From the NCBI GenBank assembly GCA_019828595.1, contig JAHQRK010000006.1, positions 1,302,001 to 1,366,000 of the forward strand: a DNA stretch of 64,000 bases, given 5' to 3'. Made by a program: the position numbers and the translations under genes. Shown in pieces: positions 1 through 10,247 of this stretch (positions within the stretch are counted from its first letter, which is position 1; each line of letters starts with the position of its first letter). Below the pieces are notes generated by a model. That model saw only the letters and a program-made list of their open reading frames with translations, ran no database searches and was not told the DNA's origin. The stretch is from Aphanomyces cochlioides. Taxonomy: Eukaryota > Oomycota > Saprolegniomycetes > Saprolegniales > Verrucalvaceae.

Positions 1-600
1 CCGACTTGGCTCACCGTGGACGATGGGCTCTTGAGAGTTTCTCAACGCTCATGGAATACATGAGTGAAACCTCGCATGGTGATAAAAAATTGGGAAAGCT
101 CTAAGTGGTTGGTGCAATCCTCAGCTTCATGTAACCTGTCCAAACTTGGAGAGTCTCGCATCCACAGAGTTTGGGAGCCAAGTCGAAAAATTTGTTCTGA
201 CTTTGTTTGAATTTTCGTTGCCCAAGTTATCAAAATGATCATTTGCCGACGCAATTGCTGCATCTCTCTTGATGCATTTTAGAGACACCCTTGAAATATG
301 CGAGAAGCACGAACTCCACACTCGTATGATTGACGCAGGTAAAGCAATTACTAGGTATACTTATAAACTAACTACATATAGCTATGCTAGTACTTGGCGA
401 TGATAACGAAGAACGAGTTAGAAATGCTGATCCAGTGGGGAGAGAAAATTAGAGCCAAATTTGTCATGGACATTCTGAACCAGCTTGATGCACAAACAAT
501 TCGAGCCAACTTGTCAAAGGAAGGAATTGAGCAACAATTTGTTGCTGGTCATACTTTCATTGGCACCCTGAGAGACTCGTCAGTGCCCAGAGAATGTTAA
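1..600 (+). pseudogene. 3' part of a Crypton-like tyrosine recombinase, broken copy
   Basis: The first 105 bases read DLAHRGRW followed by a Ser-Thr-rich stretch, and match the catalytic C-terminus of the recombinase at 2491-4284 residue for residue in layout. The nucleophile position is Tyr here (codon 57-59). After a stop at 105-107, further homology appears in other frames: about 153-240 (a Leu/Phe-rich segment) and 394-600 (LEMLIQWGEKI, equivalent to IAQLGVWGRDI in the second copy). The frame changes make it a decayed gene, or one with introns that were not resolved. The 5' two thirds lie outside the window. Tyrosine recombinases of Cryptons cut and rejoin DNA through that Tyr. Family assignment is inference from the R/H-x-x-R/H/Y pattern of the fuller copy. 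Confidence 0.6.
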
Positions 601-1184
601 TGGATGAGGTCTTGGGTCTGCGGGGATTGATATCTGGGCTGGTCGAGTCGAGTCGACAACAATTCCAAGCTCTAGAAAGACTTTGCCGGTCAAATCAGCA
701 AATTCGAGAAGAATCACGCGTATCTGGGTGCCCACAGAATGATCAGTTGTCTACCCAAAAACGCATGGTTATGCTGGAATCATATCGTAGTTGGCCAAAG
801 GATTTTCAAAGTCTTGTCAATATCCGCCTCAGCAGTCTTATCGTCAAATACCTTGTTGATTCTCTCTACGACATTCCCCTCGAGCCAAATAACAAAGTCC
901 AACATAAAGTCAAGCAAGCAATCGCCATTGCTTCAAAATTTTACCCAGTGTCAGAGATGAGACTCACTCCTAGCAGCAAAAAACTAAGTCCAGCAGTGTA
1001 CAATGATTGGTGTCAGATTGCGAATGACATACAGCGCAGTGTAATTCATCATATACAAGCTCATCGACCACAAATAAGTCGCAATTCAGCTCCAAAGGGA
1101 TTTGTCGAGGGTATTTTGAAGCTTTGGTCAAAGCTCAATCTTGATTCAGTGCCAGTGAATCAATTGGAATTGCAGCAACAATAA
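594..1184 (+). CDS. companion module of the first Crypton-like copy, 196 aa open frame
   Basis: The reading frame starts with a helical, coiled-coil-like segment (to about residue 45). A conserved module follows: SWPKDFQSL near residue 68, a basic/hydrophobic middle, and GFVEGILKLWSKL near residue 170. The same three blocks recur in the second copy as a coiled-coil tail (end of 2491-4284) plus the 4311-4706 frame (TWPNDMCSL and GSVSGLLKAWSKK). Here they share one frame, so the ancestral protein was probably a single polypeptide: recombinase, coiled coil, then this module. Fungal Cryptons carry a GCR1_C DNA-binding domain at the same place; I cannot say whether this module belongs to that family. 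Probably part of a pseudogene, since the frame upstream is broken. Confidence 0.5.
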   Translation: MLMDEVLGLRGLISGLVESSRQQFQALERLCRSNQQIREESRVSGCPQNDQLSTQKRMVMLESYRSWPKDFQSLVNIRLSSLIVKYLVDSLYDIPLEPNNKVQHKVKQAIAIASKFYPVSEMRLTPSSKKLSPAVYNDWCQIANDIQRSVIHHIQAHRPQISRNSAPKGFVEGILKLWSKLNLDSVPVNQLELQQQ

Positions 1185-1669
1185 TATACATGTCAATGAA
1201 ATGCATGATGATTTTTATCGTCTATGAGTTTATTCACGTTTGGCTTGTCGTACTTGCATAGTGCTTTGCCTTGAAAACGATGAATAGACTAGCATTCAGG
1301 TGTATGGATCGACGCAACGATCGCATAAAGATAAATCAGCCAAACACATTCTTCCCACAATACACTTTTCTTTCCGTCGACAAGAGATCATTCATGTAGC
1401 TCTACATTTCGAAAAAGAGATCGATCTCCTTTCATAGCGTCATGTAGCAATATGCTACTCAGTATCGAGCAGGAAATGCACTTCCACAACACACTGCCAT
1501 TTCTCAAGCTGTCCACAGTGTCGCATTTGTCAAAATCATGATGACTCAAAGCTTAACAAGGAAGTCTTCAATATTTTCAACGTCTGCTCTTTTCACGCCC
1601 CTTCGAATAGGCAGTTCTCATGCAAACTCACCCTTCATCTCTAGACTATCATCAACTCGTACTTTTTAG

Positions 1670-2195
1670 TCACTTGCATAGTAAAAGCATCGCATGATAT
1701 ACTCTAGCATGGTGTAGTTTGTCTTGATCGATATACAAGTTGAAACCATTACTTTGGCATATCTCGATTGAATGACACATTCTCACTGAGTCTCCCCTCT
1801 TTTTGATTGCCATTTGCGAACGGTGACATGCAAATTTCATTAAAAAAACTACCCTAAGATTTGCATTTCCATGAGCAATAAATCCTCTAAGCAATGTCGT
1901 ATCAGGGGTTTGAACTCTGTTGAATTAGACTTGCCACAATCATTACATTGTATTGAAGTCACTCGTATGTTTTGCAATTGACGATGAAGCTGTCATGAGT
2001 GAGCTCCTCGGATTTTCTCAAGCAGTCGATTCACAATGTGTTTTGCCACTGTGTTTGGACTGACAGCTTGTTTTTGCAATTGACTTCTTTCGTCGTACAA
2101 TCCATCAAATGAGAAAGCAATGTGCAATAGTGGCGAGGCTTTTCTCGTGTGAATATGCTGGGTTTGGCTGTCAAAATCACTTGCGATTGCTTGAT
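1670..2195 (-). other. possible minus-strand exons, unrecognised
   Basis: Between the two Crypton copies the minus strand has an open stretch at about 2195-2009, with natural-looking composition (FSFDGLYDERSQLQKQAVSP), and a second open frame at 1894-1670. No start codon, clear splice pair or family could be assigned. The rest of 1185-2446 shows nothing I recognise. This could be one decaying gene or chance. Confidence 0.2.
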
Positions 2196-2453
2196 ATATC
2201 GCTCAGATGACAGTGGGAATGACGGCCAATTTGTTAGTTCAGTTTATGATACCGTATCTCTTTCAATGCTGGAATTTCATCGGTCGACAACTTTAAGACA
2301 GCATTGACACAAACAGCATAGAAGACTCAAGATAAATCGACAATTTTGAAGTATGTCCTATTTTCGGCGCTATATCTTGGATTCAGTATAGTAGCTCAGC
2401 CGACTTTTAGCCGACGTTAGTCTTTGCAGTAGTTTAAGCTGTAATCATCCGAT

Positions 2454-2461
2454 ATCCGGAT
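2454..2461. promoter_or_regulatory. ATCCGGAT palindrome 29 nt upstream of the recombinase ATG
   Basis: The 8-base palindrome sits inside a larger inverted repeat, ATCATCCG-n5-CGGATGAT (2444-2464). The same 8-mer was found by eye only three other times in the window, each shortly upstream of a predicted start codon (22146-22153, 33665-33672, 40109-40116). A role in transcription is inference. Confidence 0.3.
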
Positions 2462-2490
2462 GATCGGATCGAGGAGTCGGTTATGTGCGG

Positions 2491-4284
2491 ATGGAGGGGT
2501 GGTTTGTATTTGATAAGCGCCGAGGAATCATGGAAACCATCCATCGCTCCGAAGTACCTCCACATGATGATCTCTCAATGACTGATATGTCAACTCTTAC
2601 GGACATCCAACATACAGAACGTGATGAGCTGGTGAACCTGATGGACACCAAATATGCTCAGGCCACCAACCAACATGCTTCATCTGCCTTGAAGAAGTTT
2701 GCACAGTTCATACGGGAATACACGAACGACGAAGTTGAGGTATCAGCACTCACAGCAGCACATGTGAACGAAGACATGATGGGAAAGTTTGCGTCATTTC
2801 TCGTGGCAGATAGCACAATTGGGTGCTCCTCATCAACCACTTACTTAAGCAGTGTAAAGCGGCAGTTGGTGGACCAAACACGCACGACGTTTTTTATCGA
2901 AAGGAACGATTGGTACAAAAGTCTGCGCTCGGCTCTACGCAATAAGTATCTCCAAAAAGCTGTTGATGATGGACGACCGCTCCAAGATGAGGCACCTGTC
3001 ATGACCATGCAAGATCTCTGCGTCATTTGCGAGAGTCTATTTTTGAAAGGCGAAACAACAGCTATCAAGGATAGAACACTTTTGTCATTTCAGTGGAGTC
3101 TAGTTGGACGAAGCTCTGACGTCGGCGATGCACCCTTTTCCCATCTCAAATGGTGTGAGAAGTACCTCCTTATGCGAGTGCTTCGTAAAAAGACACGACA
3201 AGAGCATTCCGTGGCCGTTTTTCCATCTGCATTCTTGTGGCAAATCGATCCAATACACTCTCTAGCAGCGGAGCTTGCAGTCGACCGCTTCTCTTTGTCA
3301 GACAGATTATTCAGCCAAATTGCTTTCGAAACGTCTCAGCAAAACAACACAGCAGCCTATATCAATCGCTTGCTCGAAAACGTCACAAAATCAAGCGATC
3401 CATCAGATCTTACACCTGGTTTGCGCTCTCATTCCAGCCGTCGAGGAGCTGCTGCAGTTGCTGCTGCGAGTTCAGATATCAATTTGAGCGACTTAGCTCA
3501 CCGTGGCAGATGGCAACTCGACAACTTGAGCACTGTGCTTGAGGATATTTCACCTACCTGTAGCAGCGATCACAAGGTGGCAAGGGTGCTTGGGGGATGG
3601 GAAAACCCTGCGCGTGACATTCACCCTGCTACCCTTAGCACGAGCGACCTACCAGCGCTTGATCAGCGCGCTTTTGCCCGAAACCTCTTCTTGCACTATC
3701 GGGAACGGCTCGGTATAAGTGCTCTCATTGATGCTCTTGCTGCTTCCCTTTTACTCTATTTCGACCAAACATTTGGTGTCATGGCAACACACAAAGTGCA
3801 TGAGGTGATGATTGAGTCGGTTCAAATGTCCAATGAGTCACTAAGTCGCGAGGCCGCAATTGCACAGCTTGGAGTGTGGGGGCGAGACATCAAGCAGCGT
3901 TTTGTCAGAAGCAACCTCAATTCAATCCCTCTTGACCGCGCCGAAGATAGTGACACGGTGATCGATCTTCCTGTAAAGCTTCCACTGAGCGACACAATCA
4001 CTCGACTGTCAATTGCCCAACGTGACATTGCCTCAGAAGTTTCTGGTCTCTCGAGTCGGCTTTCATCTCAAGCCGCTGTTCAGGAGGAGCTTCTTTCACT
4101 CCAGAAGCAAGTTCTGACTCATCAAAAAGATATGATGCAGCAACAGGCACGACAAGCTGCCCTATTAGAAGAGTTATTGAACCAGAGCTATGGTGCTACC
4201 CCAAGACAATCTACAGTGAGACGGCAGGCAACACAAGAGCAAGAGACAGAGACAGCTCAATCTGCAATTCACTCTGAACAATAA
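2491..4284 (+). CDS. Crypton-like tyrosine recombinase (probably inactive)
   Basis: About 597 residues from the first in-frame ATG. Residue numbers here count from the open-frame start at 2485. Residues 50-165 form the helical core-binding half. The catalytic half shows GRSSDV (Arg209), SHSSRR (His316-x-x-Arg319) and HRGRW (His339, Trp343). At the place of the nucleophilic Tyr the protein has Asp354 (codon 3544-3546), while the sister copy at 57-59 keeps Tyr, so strand cleavage should be lost. Residues 370-500 are an unnamed region shared with the sister copy. The last 100 residues are a Gln-rich coiled coil ending in a stop at 4282-4284. The related companion module follows 26 nt later in another frame, which suggests a frameshift split one protein into two. 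Crypton is the best fit because no reverse transcriptase is nearby; a DIRS/Ngaro remnant is less likely. Confidence 0.65.
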   Translation: MEGWFVFDKRRGIMETIHRSEVPPHDDLSMTDMSTLTDIQHTERDELVNLMDTKYAQATNQHASSALKKFAQFIREYTNDEVEVSALTAAHVNEDMMGKFASFLVADSTIGCSSSTTYLSSVKRQLVDQTRTTFFIERNDWYKSLRSALRNKYLQKAVDDGRPLQDEAPVMTMQDLCVICESLFLKGETTAIKDRTLLSFQWSLVGRSSDVGDAPFSHLKWCEKYLLMRVLRKKTRQEHSVAVFPSAFLWQIDPIHSLAAELAVDRFSLSDRLFSQIAFETSQQNNTAAYINRLLENVTKSSDPSDLTPGLRSHSSRRGAAAVAAASSDINLSDLAHRGRWQLDNLSTVLEDISPTCSSDHKVARVLGGWENPARDIHPATLSTSDLPALDQRAFARNLFLHYRERLGISALIDALAASLLLYFDQTFGVMATHKVHEVMIESVQMSNESLSREAAIAQLGVWGRDIKQRFVRSNLNSIPLDRAEDSDTVIDLPVKLPLSDTITRLSIAQRDIASEVSGLSSRLSSQAAVQEELLSLQKQVLTHQKDMMQQQARQAALLEELLNQSYGATPRQSTVRRQATQEQETETAQSAIHSEQ

Positions 4285-4310
4285 GTGAGCCACCCCTCGA
4301 CAGACCACTA

Positions 4311-4706
4311 GTGTTACCCGCAGAGCTGCCACGAACTTGGCCGAACGACATGTGCTCTCTGCGTGGCTGGAAGTTAGCTGATTTGGTGTATCGTGCATGG
4401 CTTGACCGTCTTCTGGAAGTTCCATGTGACTATCAGCACCATGCACAGCGCGACGCGCGGCAAGCAGCCTTGTTGGCAACTTCAGTACTGGGCGAACGGG
4501 CACCAGCACCGTTTCCTCTTGATGGCTCGTCTTCTGAAAAGGAAGCGTGGATGCGTAATGCACAAGCCTTAGCACGTGTAGCTCAAACAGAAATTATAAT
4601 CGCGGTACGTACTGATGGAGGGCACCGCAAACGCTCACGAACAGGAAGTGTGTCGGGTCTACTGAAAGCTTGGAGCAAGAAGAAGAAGTCTAGTCATGTT
4701 GTATAA
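4311..4706 (+). CDS. companion module of the second Crypton-like copy
   Basis: Open frame with no ATG before 4350. It carries TWPNDMCSLRGWKLADLV, a middle with RDARQAALLA, and GSVSGLLKAWSKKKK at the end. These blocks match the 594-1184 frame of the first copy in order and spacing. The frame is open back to 4278, overlapping the end of the recombinase frame, so a single-base frameshift in the last codons of that gene would explain the split; the in-frame TAA lies just before the only nearby GT, so a simple intron does not. The basic C-terminus suits nucleic-acid binding. Function unknown. Confidence 0.45.
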   Translation: MLPAELPRTWPNDMCSLRGWKLADLVYRAWLDRLLEVPCDYQHHAQRDARQAALLATSVLGERAPAPFPLDGSSSEKEAWMRNAQALARVAQTEIIIAVRTDGGHRKRSRTGSVSGLLKAWSKKKKSSHVV

Positions 4707-6149
4707 AGTCGTGTTTCTGTAAGACCATCGTATATGTATCCACTGTATAATCTTTTTCAGCTCTCATATGTCGCTGAGTAAATGTTGTCTGTGATCTCTT
4801 TGAGCTCTCATTTGTCACTGAGTTCGATGTCTAGTTGATACCACGTGCCTTCAGGTGATTGAGTAAGCTATCCTGTGTTGATATCAATAAATATACCAAA
4901 AGGGAGTCATTTACACAATATAACCAACCTCAAATGGCATACATGTTCGTCAATGCACTTGCTCGATCTAAGCGTCATTTTTGAATCGCTAAATGGCTCA
5001 TTCACAGCTTCCAGACGATGGGAAATGTGTCTACAGATCTGAAGTCATATTCTATCCTAATCGACATCGCGATGGACGTAGATATTTTACCATGGAGTAC
5101 GCTCGGCTCATGGCTCATAATCTGCTTGGTTGCATGATCTCACGTCCAAAACCCACTATATATGCGTTCACATATAGCAATTGATGCGTCTTGGTCAGTT
5201 TTACTTGCCTACTAAGAGATATTCATTGATCTCTGACTTGTTTTCAAAAGGGGCAGCTTACACGTTCATCATCGAAACAAAAACGTCGTATTCGTCGTTA
5301 TACTCGGATCAAACGACACTTGGATAGCTTGATCCACGTGATCTGGACCTAGAGTACTTTGAATTGGCGTTTGGAGTTGCGTTCTTACCGTTGCTGACAG
5401 CCAGCCTTTGGGCTTGTGGTCGGCTCCAGGGAGATCGTGATTTGTGATGTGTGCAAGAATCGCATGAGCCAATCGCCACTCGTTGTGCAGGACAAATTCG
5501 AACTTCGAAGTGTGGTAGATTTTCGTCGGACAAGAGTGCTATAATTGTGACAAATGGATGTGCTTTTCAAGTCGACTGGATATTTCCCGGTTAATGCTTA
5601 TCGTCCGAAACAGTGTTGATGACAACGATAGATCGGACGTTCAGTCGGACGTTAAACATTATAGTAGCTTTAGATTATAGCTGCGCGGTGGAGATGCTCT
5701 CATGCCGTAGTTGTATTGCGATCATCGCCCAACTCAACTATTGCTCCATTTTACTGATAATATTAGGCTGTCCATGTCGACAGGAAGATTGTGACGTGCA
5801 GATTGTGACGTGCGGCATTGACAGTGACTTTGATTCCTTTGAATAGAATTGTGATTATCTGGATGTCACTGGCAGCTCCCAGAAGAATCATTCACCTTGA
5901 CTCGACGGCAATCTGTCGCCATTCCTGAAGAACGAAGCCAAGTCGTCCATACTTCGTCTAAGCACATTCCCATCGATGCCTTAGGTTGAGGAAATCATAT
6001 CTACTCGACAACCAGCATTACTTTCCGTCCAAACCTTCATCTCATAGATAGCGTTGGAGCAAGACGATTTCGATATTGAAAATGGTGCTAAATCCAAGAT
6101 GTATTCGAAGATTGTTCGTGAAAGGCATCTGCAATCTATGTTATGTAAT
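4707..6149. other. intergenic stretch, no gene supported
   Basis: Holds only short open frames: 4993-5184 (+) and a stretch near 5420-5550 (+) with a CDVC motif that might be a worn transposase zinc finger. Composition alternates between AT-rich and mixed. It forms the 3' flank of the ABCG transporter. No RNA gene, repeat pair or splice-consistent exon chain was found. Confidence 0.5.
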
Positions 6150-9100
6150 TTACTTCTTCTGGTGGTTAATAAATGTCAAGGCCAAGAAACCCAACACGCG
6201 AAACAAGACGATGAACCCAATGACAGCCAACGTATTCGTCAAAGCGTCGTCGTGCTTCATCTCGTAGACATACTCGATAAATTCTTTCATTGTGGCGGTG
6301 GTATTGGCCTTTCCGAGACCCTGCCACACAAACGGGGGGAGGTCATTGATGACGCCACAACCCATGCCATCGCCGTTTTCGCACTTGGACAACACAGAGG
6401 CAGTCATTGCTGCCAAGCTGTATTTTTGGGGCGTGATGTGGTACAGCCAACGGTAACCCGAAGGAATGGATAAGGCTGGAGGGTTGAAACCCATGAAGAG
6501 GAAAAAGATTGAGTTGACGAGAATGCCGAGTAGTGCTGCAACTTCGACAGTTGGAGCTGCATACGACATGAGCTGGCCCATGTACACGTTGAGGAGCAGC
6601 ATGAGACTCAGGTTAAAGCCATAGAAGACTGCATCGCCAAAAGTACCCTTAAAACCAACGAAGGGATAAAAGATGGCTGTGAACAAGAACCCGTTGAAGA
6701 AAACGTAAGGCAACTCGGCCACCGTCGAGCCAACAAAGTACCAAAAGGCACTGTAAGTTTGGGAAGCACGTTCACGGTGAAACGCCTCGCGGTCGGTCGT
6801 CGTGAGCGGCAAAACACTGTTGAATGAAATCAAACAGAGGAAGAGAGCAGTCATGAAGATCATCCCAGCTGCAGATGTGGCTCCAGCAAAAGTGTAGAAA
6901 TTCAAGCGGCAAAAGACCAAACCAAAGAGAACCGACAAGAAAATCGTCACGACAATACGAGTCCAGTTGTAAGATGGAGTTCGCCAATACATGCGCATGA
7001 AACGTTGCACTAGCATTTGGCACTGGGTTGCAGGGTTTGCAGCTCGCTTCTTTGCAAATTTCAGTTCAGGAGCATCGGCGGATGGACGAGCATATCTGTC
7101 AAGCCCTTCTTGGAGATTCTTGAATTCAGAGCTTTGCTGAAAAACTTGAACAAAATCAACATTAGCGGTTTGCGTCTTGACTTCAACACCAGCTCCAATG
7201 CACTCCAACATCCAAGTAGCAGGGTTCACACCTTCCACAAGAAGAGGTGACTCGGGAATGCGCGTGAAATAATTGATCAAACTTGAAGCTTTCTTTCCCA
7301 AATCACCGAAGTACACTGTTTGACCACCTCGCTTGAGCAACAGCAAACTGTCAAACATTTCAAACACTTCAGCTGAAGGCTGATGGATCGTGCACACCAC
7401 CGTGCGACCCGTCGACGCAATCTTGCGGATACCACTCATCACCAGCTTAGCTGATCGAGCGTCCAAACCACTGGTGGGCTCATCCAAGAACAACACACTC
7501 GGAGCCGCTGCCAACTCCACACCAATCGTCAAACGCTTCATTTGCTCCACGGAACTGCCGCGGACAATCGTATCACCCAAGCTCGTGAGCTCCAACAAAC
7601 TCAAACATTCTTCAACAAAAGCGAGTTTTGCTTCAGTAGACACTTCACTTGGCTGACGCAACATGGCACTGAACGTCAAGGCTTCGTGGAAGGTAGCACT
7701 GTCGCTGTGGATATCCATTTGCTCGCAGTATCCCGTGCATCGTTGGAGAGCCAAATCGGTAGCAGGATAGCCATTGAGAAGAATCTCGCCAGTGATTTTG
7801 CCTGCTTTCTTGCGTCCAGCAATCACATCCATGAGTGTCGTCTTGCCGGCACCAGTCGATCCCATCAAAGCTGTGATCGTTCCTGGCAATGCATAGCCAC
7901 TGACACCATTAAGCAACTGCAATTCTGGCTCGCCCTTCTTTGGGTTGGGAACGGCATACCCTAGATTGCGAAAGGACAGCGTGACTGGGACCACAGCTGA
8001 GTGGACTTCGTTAGACCCATTGAGATGCGATGGACTGGCAGCGTTTGGAGTGGCCGGCATCTTCTTATAGTCGGCAGAGTTTTCGTCACTAATGTCGTTC
8101 TCGCTGGAAACACCAGCATGATTTTCGCTGTCATGGCGTTGATATTCCAATAGGACAAAGGCAATGAAGGTGAAGACGAAATAGCTTCCGACCATGAAAT
8201 AGAACGCATACCCAATCCACTTGGTATTTGTCGCGACGTCGAATGTTTTCAGCATAGCATCGCCCATGGTAAGGTTGTAAATGGCCTTGTATGGAACCCC
8301 TTTGTATACGTCGACTTGGAATTCAGGCACCGAGTACTGGTTAATCGTGAGTTCTCGCATAATCCACGCCACTGGGTTGATCCAATAAAGCCAAATAAAA
8401 TAGTCAGGAATGTCCCGCTGGACAATGATAAAGCCACCAAACAAGATGAACATCATCACAGACAAGATTGACAATGGCTGGGCAACGTTCACGTCCGACG
8501 AGATGCACCCGATGACGAAGAACCAAGCGGAAAAGACGAAGCTGACCACGAAGAGAGTAAGCATGAAAGTTACGTATGCCATTGCGTCGTTGACAAACCC
8601 AGCCATCCAGTACATGATGTTGCCAAACACCAAAGTTTCCACAATGGCAAAGGGGATATGAGACAACGAGTGAGCAACTACATAGCTGAGGGTGCTAAAG
8701 AAGTTGGCATCGCGTTGCTTGTAGAAGATCTTGCGGTTCTCGAGAATAATAGGTAGCTTGGGGACTTGGGACGTAATGAAAAACAAAAGCGATTGGAAAA
8801 TCACACCAATGACTACTTGAGGCTGCTGGGGATCCATTTGATAGAAACTGCTTGAATACAGCAGAGCCATCGCCAAGGCCATGACAATGGAAGAGATCAC
8901 AAATGCACGATCTCGGGCCATTACTGTCAATTGACGCCTGATAAGTAGCATGACGTTCGTAACGAACGAGTTGTAAAATTCGGGAGTAGTTGCCATGTGG
9001 TTAGCCGCGTCGGCAATCAAATTCGGATGTGTGGGGGTGTCTACATGGCTCAATGATTCGCGGTAGATAGATGATTGTCTGAACAACGCAGCATAATCAC

Positions 9101-10226
9101 TGGGAAGGCGAGGAACTGAAGCACCCGATGTCACAACGTACTGATCTTGCTGAGATGTACCCAAATCCAAGAGGAAATCAGCGACGTCACGGTAAGGCGG
9201 ACGACGGAAACCCAAAGATTCAAAGTACGACAAAGCTGAAGCACGAGGGCCATGATACATCACATGGCCTTCGTTCAAAATGATCACGTCATCAAACAAC
9301 TCAAAGACTTCGGGACCTGGTTGCAAGAGCGCAATCACGATAGTCTTTTTAAGTTGTCGGGCAGCGCTTCGTTGTGCCTTGACAATGTCAAACGTAGCTG
9401 CGGCATCCAAACCAGTCGAAATTTCGTCCATCAACGACACTTGCTTCATGCCAAACTCCATTTCACCCAACGTCACACGCTTGCGTTCACCACCAGACAC
9501 ACCACGCAACATGGCATTCCCCACAATGGTGTCCTTACAGTTTGTCAATCCCAATTGCTGCACAACAACTTCAGGGTAGACAGCGTACAAAGCTTCGATG
9601 ATTTGCTTGGCTTCGGCGTTTTCTTCCGGTGTACCATTCGTAAGGGCGTTGAGTACGTGTTGGGGAACGACACCTCCGGCACAATTGTGCGCAAAGGCAA
9701 GGGTTTCTTGGACCGTAAGTGTGTGGTAGTGGTGATCGCGCTGTTCAGTGTACGACACAAACTGTGGCAATCGGCGATCCAAGTCCTTCTTGGTCTTGCC
9801 ATTGTATGTAATATTGCCTTCGACGCGAGTAGTTTTCGAAGTGTAGAAGACACCAGCGAGTGCCTTCATGAACGATGACTTGCCAGATCCAGGTTGACCG
9901 AGGAGCAGCGTCATAGTTCCGGGTTTCAAAACGCCGGTCGTAGGATGCAAAATGGTTTTCTTGACGCTGTTCTTGGAGCGGCTGAGCCCCAAGACCGATT
10001 TTTTGGCATGATTGAAAAGGGTAGGGAGTTCGTTCGTGCCTTCCTTGGAAGCAACAATGATATCTGCCGAGATGGCAAGGTCACGGTAGCGGAGCTCCAG
10101 TTGAGGCAAGGCTTTTCCCAAGGAGGCTTCTAACGTTGTCGCAATGGTCTCATGAAAATGATCGGATCCGTTGGCAAGGAAGCCTTCGGACGAAATCGCG
10201 TGCTTGAGGCCTTCACCTGACGTCAT
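6150..10226 (-). CDS. full-length PDR-type ABCG transporter
   Basis: A single-exon gene of 1,358 residues from the ATG at 10226; a Met seven codons further upstream (10247) is in frame, but the paralogue starts near the second Met. Layout is NBD1-TMD1-NBD2-TMD2. NBD1 has Walker A GQPGSGKSS (about residue 110), signature VSGGERKRVT, Walker B VSLMDE and D-loop TGLDAA. NBD2 has Walker A GSTGAGKTT, a variant signature SSVEQMKRLTIG and Walker B VLFLDEPTSGLDA. Each TMD has about six hydrophobic helices. Pleiotropic drug resistance pumps export hydrophobic compounds across the plasma membrane using ATP. Unlike fungal PDR pumps, NBD1 keeps the Walker A lysine. Two broken paralogues lie nearby. The substrate cannot be told from sequence. 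Confidence 0.93.
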   Translation of the reverse strand: MTSGEGLKHAISSEGFLANGSDHFHETIATTLEASLGKALPQLELRYRDLAISADIIVASKEGTNELPTLFNHAKKSVLGLSRSKNSVKKTILHPTTGVLKPGTMTLLLGQPGSGKSSFMKALAGVFYTSKTTRVEGNITYNGKTKKDLDRRLPQFVSYTEQRDHHYHTLTVQETLAFAHNCAGGVVPQHVLNALTNGTPEENAEAKQIIEALYAVYPEVVVQQLGLTNCKDTIVGNAMLRGVSGGERKRVTLGEMEFGMKQVSLMDEISTGLDAAATFDIVKAQRSAARQLKKTIVIALLQPGPEVFELFDDVIILNEGHVMYHGPRASALSYFESLGFRRPPYRDVADFLLDLGTSQQDQYVVTSGASVPRLPSDYAALFRQSSIYRESLSHVDTPTHPNLIADAANHMATTPEFYNSFVTNVMLLIRRQLTVMARDRAFVISSIVMALAMALLYSSSFYQMDPQQPQVVIGVIFQSLLFFITSQVPKLPIILENRKIFYKQRDANFFSTLSYVVAHSLSHIPFAIVETLVFGNIMYWMAGFVNDAMAYVTFMLTLFVVSFVFSAWFFVIGCISSDVNVAQPLSILSVMMFILFGGFIIVQRDIPDYFIWLYWINPVAWIMRELTINQYSVPEFQVDVYKGVPYKAIYNLTMGDAMLKTFDVATNTKWIGYAFYFMVGSYFVFTFIAFVLLEYQRHDSENHAGVSSENDISDENSADYKKMPATPNAASPSHLNGSNEVHSAVVPVTLSFRNLGYAVPNPKKGEPELQLLNGVSGYALPGTITALMGSTGAGKTTLMDVIAGRKKAGKITGEILLNGYPATDLALQRCTGYCEQMDIHSDSATFHEALTFSAMLRQPSEVSTEAKLAFVEECLSLLELTSLGDTIVRGSSVEQMKRLTIGVELAAAPSVLFLDEPTSGLDARSAKLVMSGIRKIASTGRTVVCTIHQPSAEVFEMFDSLLLLKRGGQTVYFGDLGKKASSLINYFTRIPESPLLVEGVNPATWMLECIGAGVEVKTQTANVDFVQVFQQSSEFKNLQEGLDRYARPSADAPELKFAKKRAANPATQCQMLVQRFMRMYWRTPSYNWTRIVVTIFLSVLFGLVFCRLNFYTFAGATSAAGMIFMTALFLCLISFNSVLPLTTTDREAFHRERASQTYSAFWYFVGSTVAELPYVFFNGFLFTAIFYPFVGFKGTFGDAVFYGFNLSLMLLLNVYMGQLMSYAAPTVEVAALLGILVNSIFFLFMGFNPPALSIPSGYRWLYHITPQKYSLAAMTASVLSKCENGDGMGCGVINDLPPFVWQGLGKANTTATMKEFIEYVYEMKHDDALTNTLAVIGFIVLFRVLGFLALTFINHQKK

Positions 10227-10247
10227 TTTGTAATGTCGACAGAGCAA

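Noticed and set aside
4270..4320. An intron joining the Crypton recombinase to its companion module
   Set aside because: The in-frame TAA (4282-4284) precedes the only nearby GT donor, so removing GTGAGC...CAG would not rescue the frame. A small frameshift fits better.
4993..5550. A piggyBac-like remnant suggested by a CDVC motif and a short frame
   Set aside because: Only isolated short motifs were seen, with no catalytic Asp pattern or terminal repeats.
9252..9878. Long plus-strand frames opposite the ABCG genes
   Set aside because: They are antisense of strongly conserved ABC domains and have no domain of their own.
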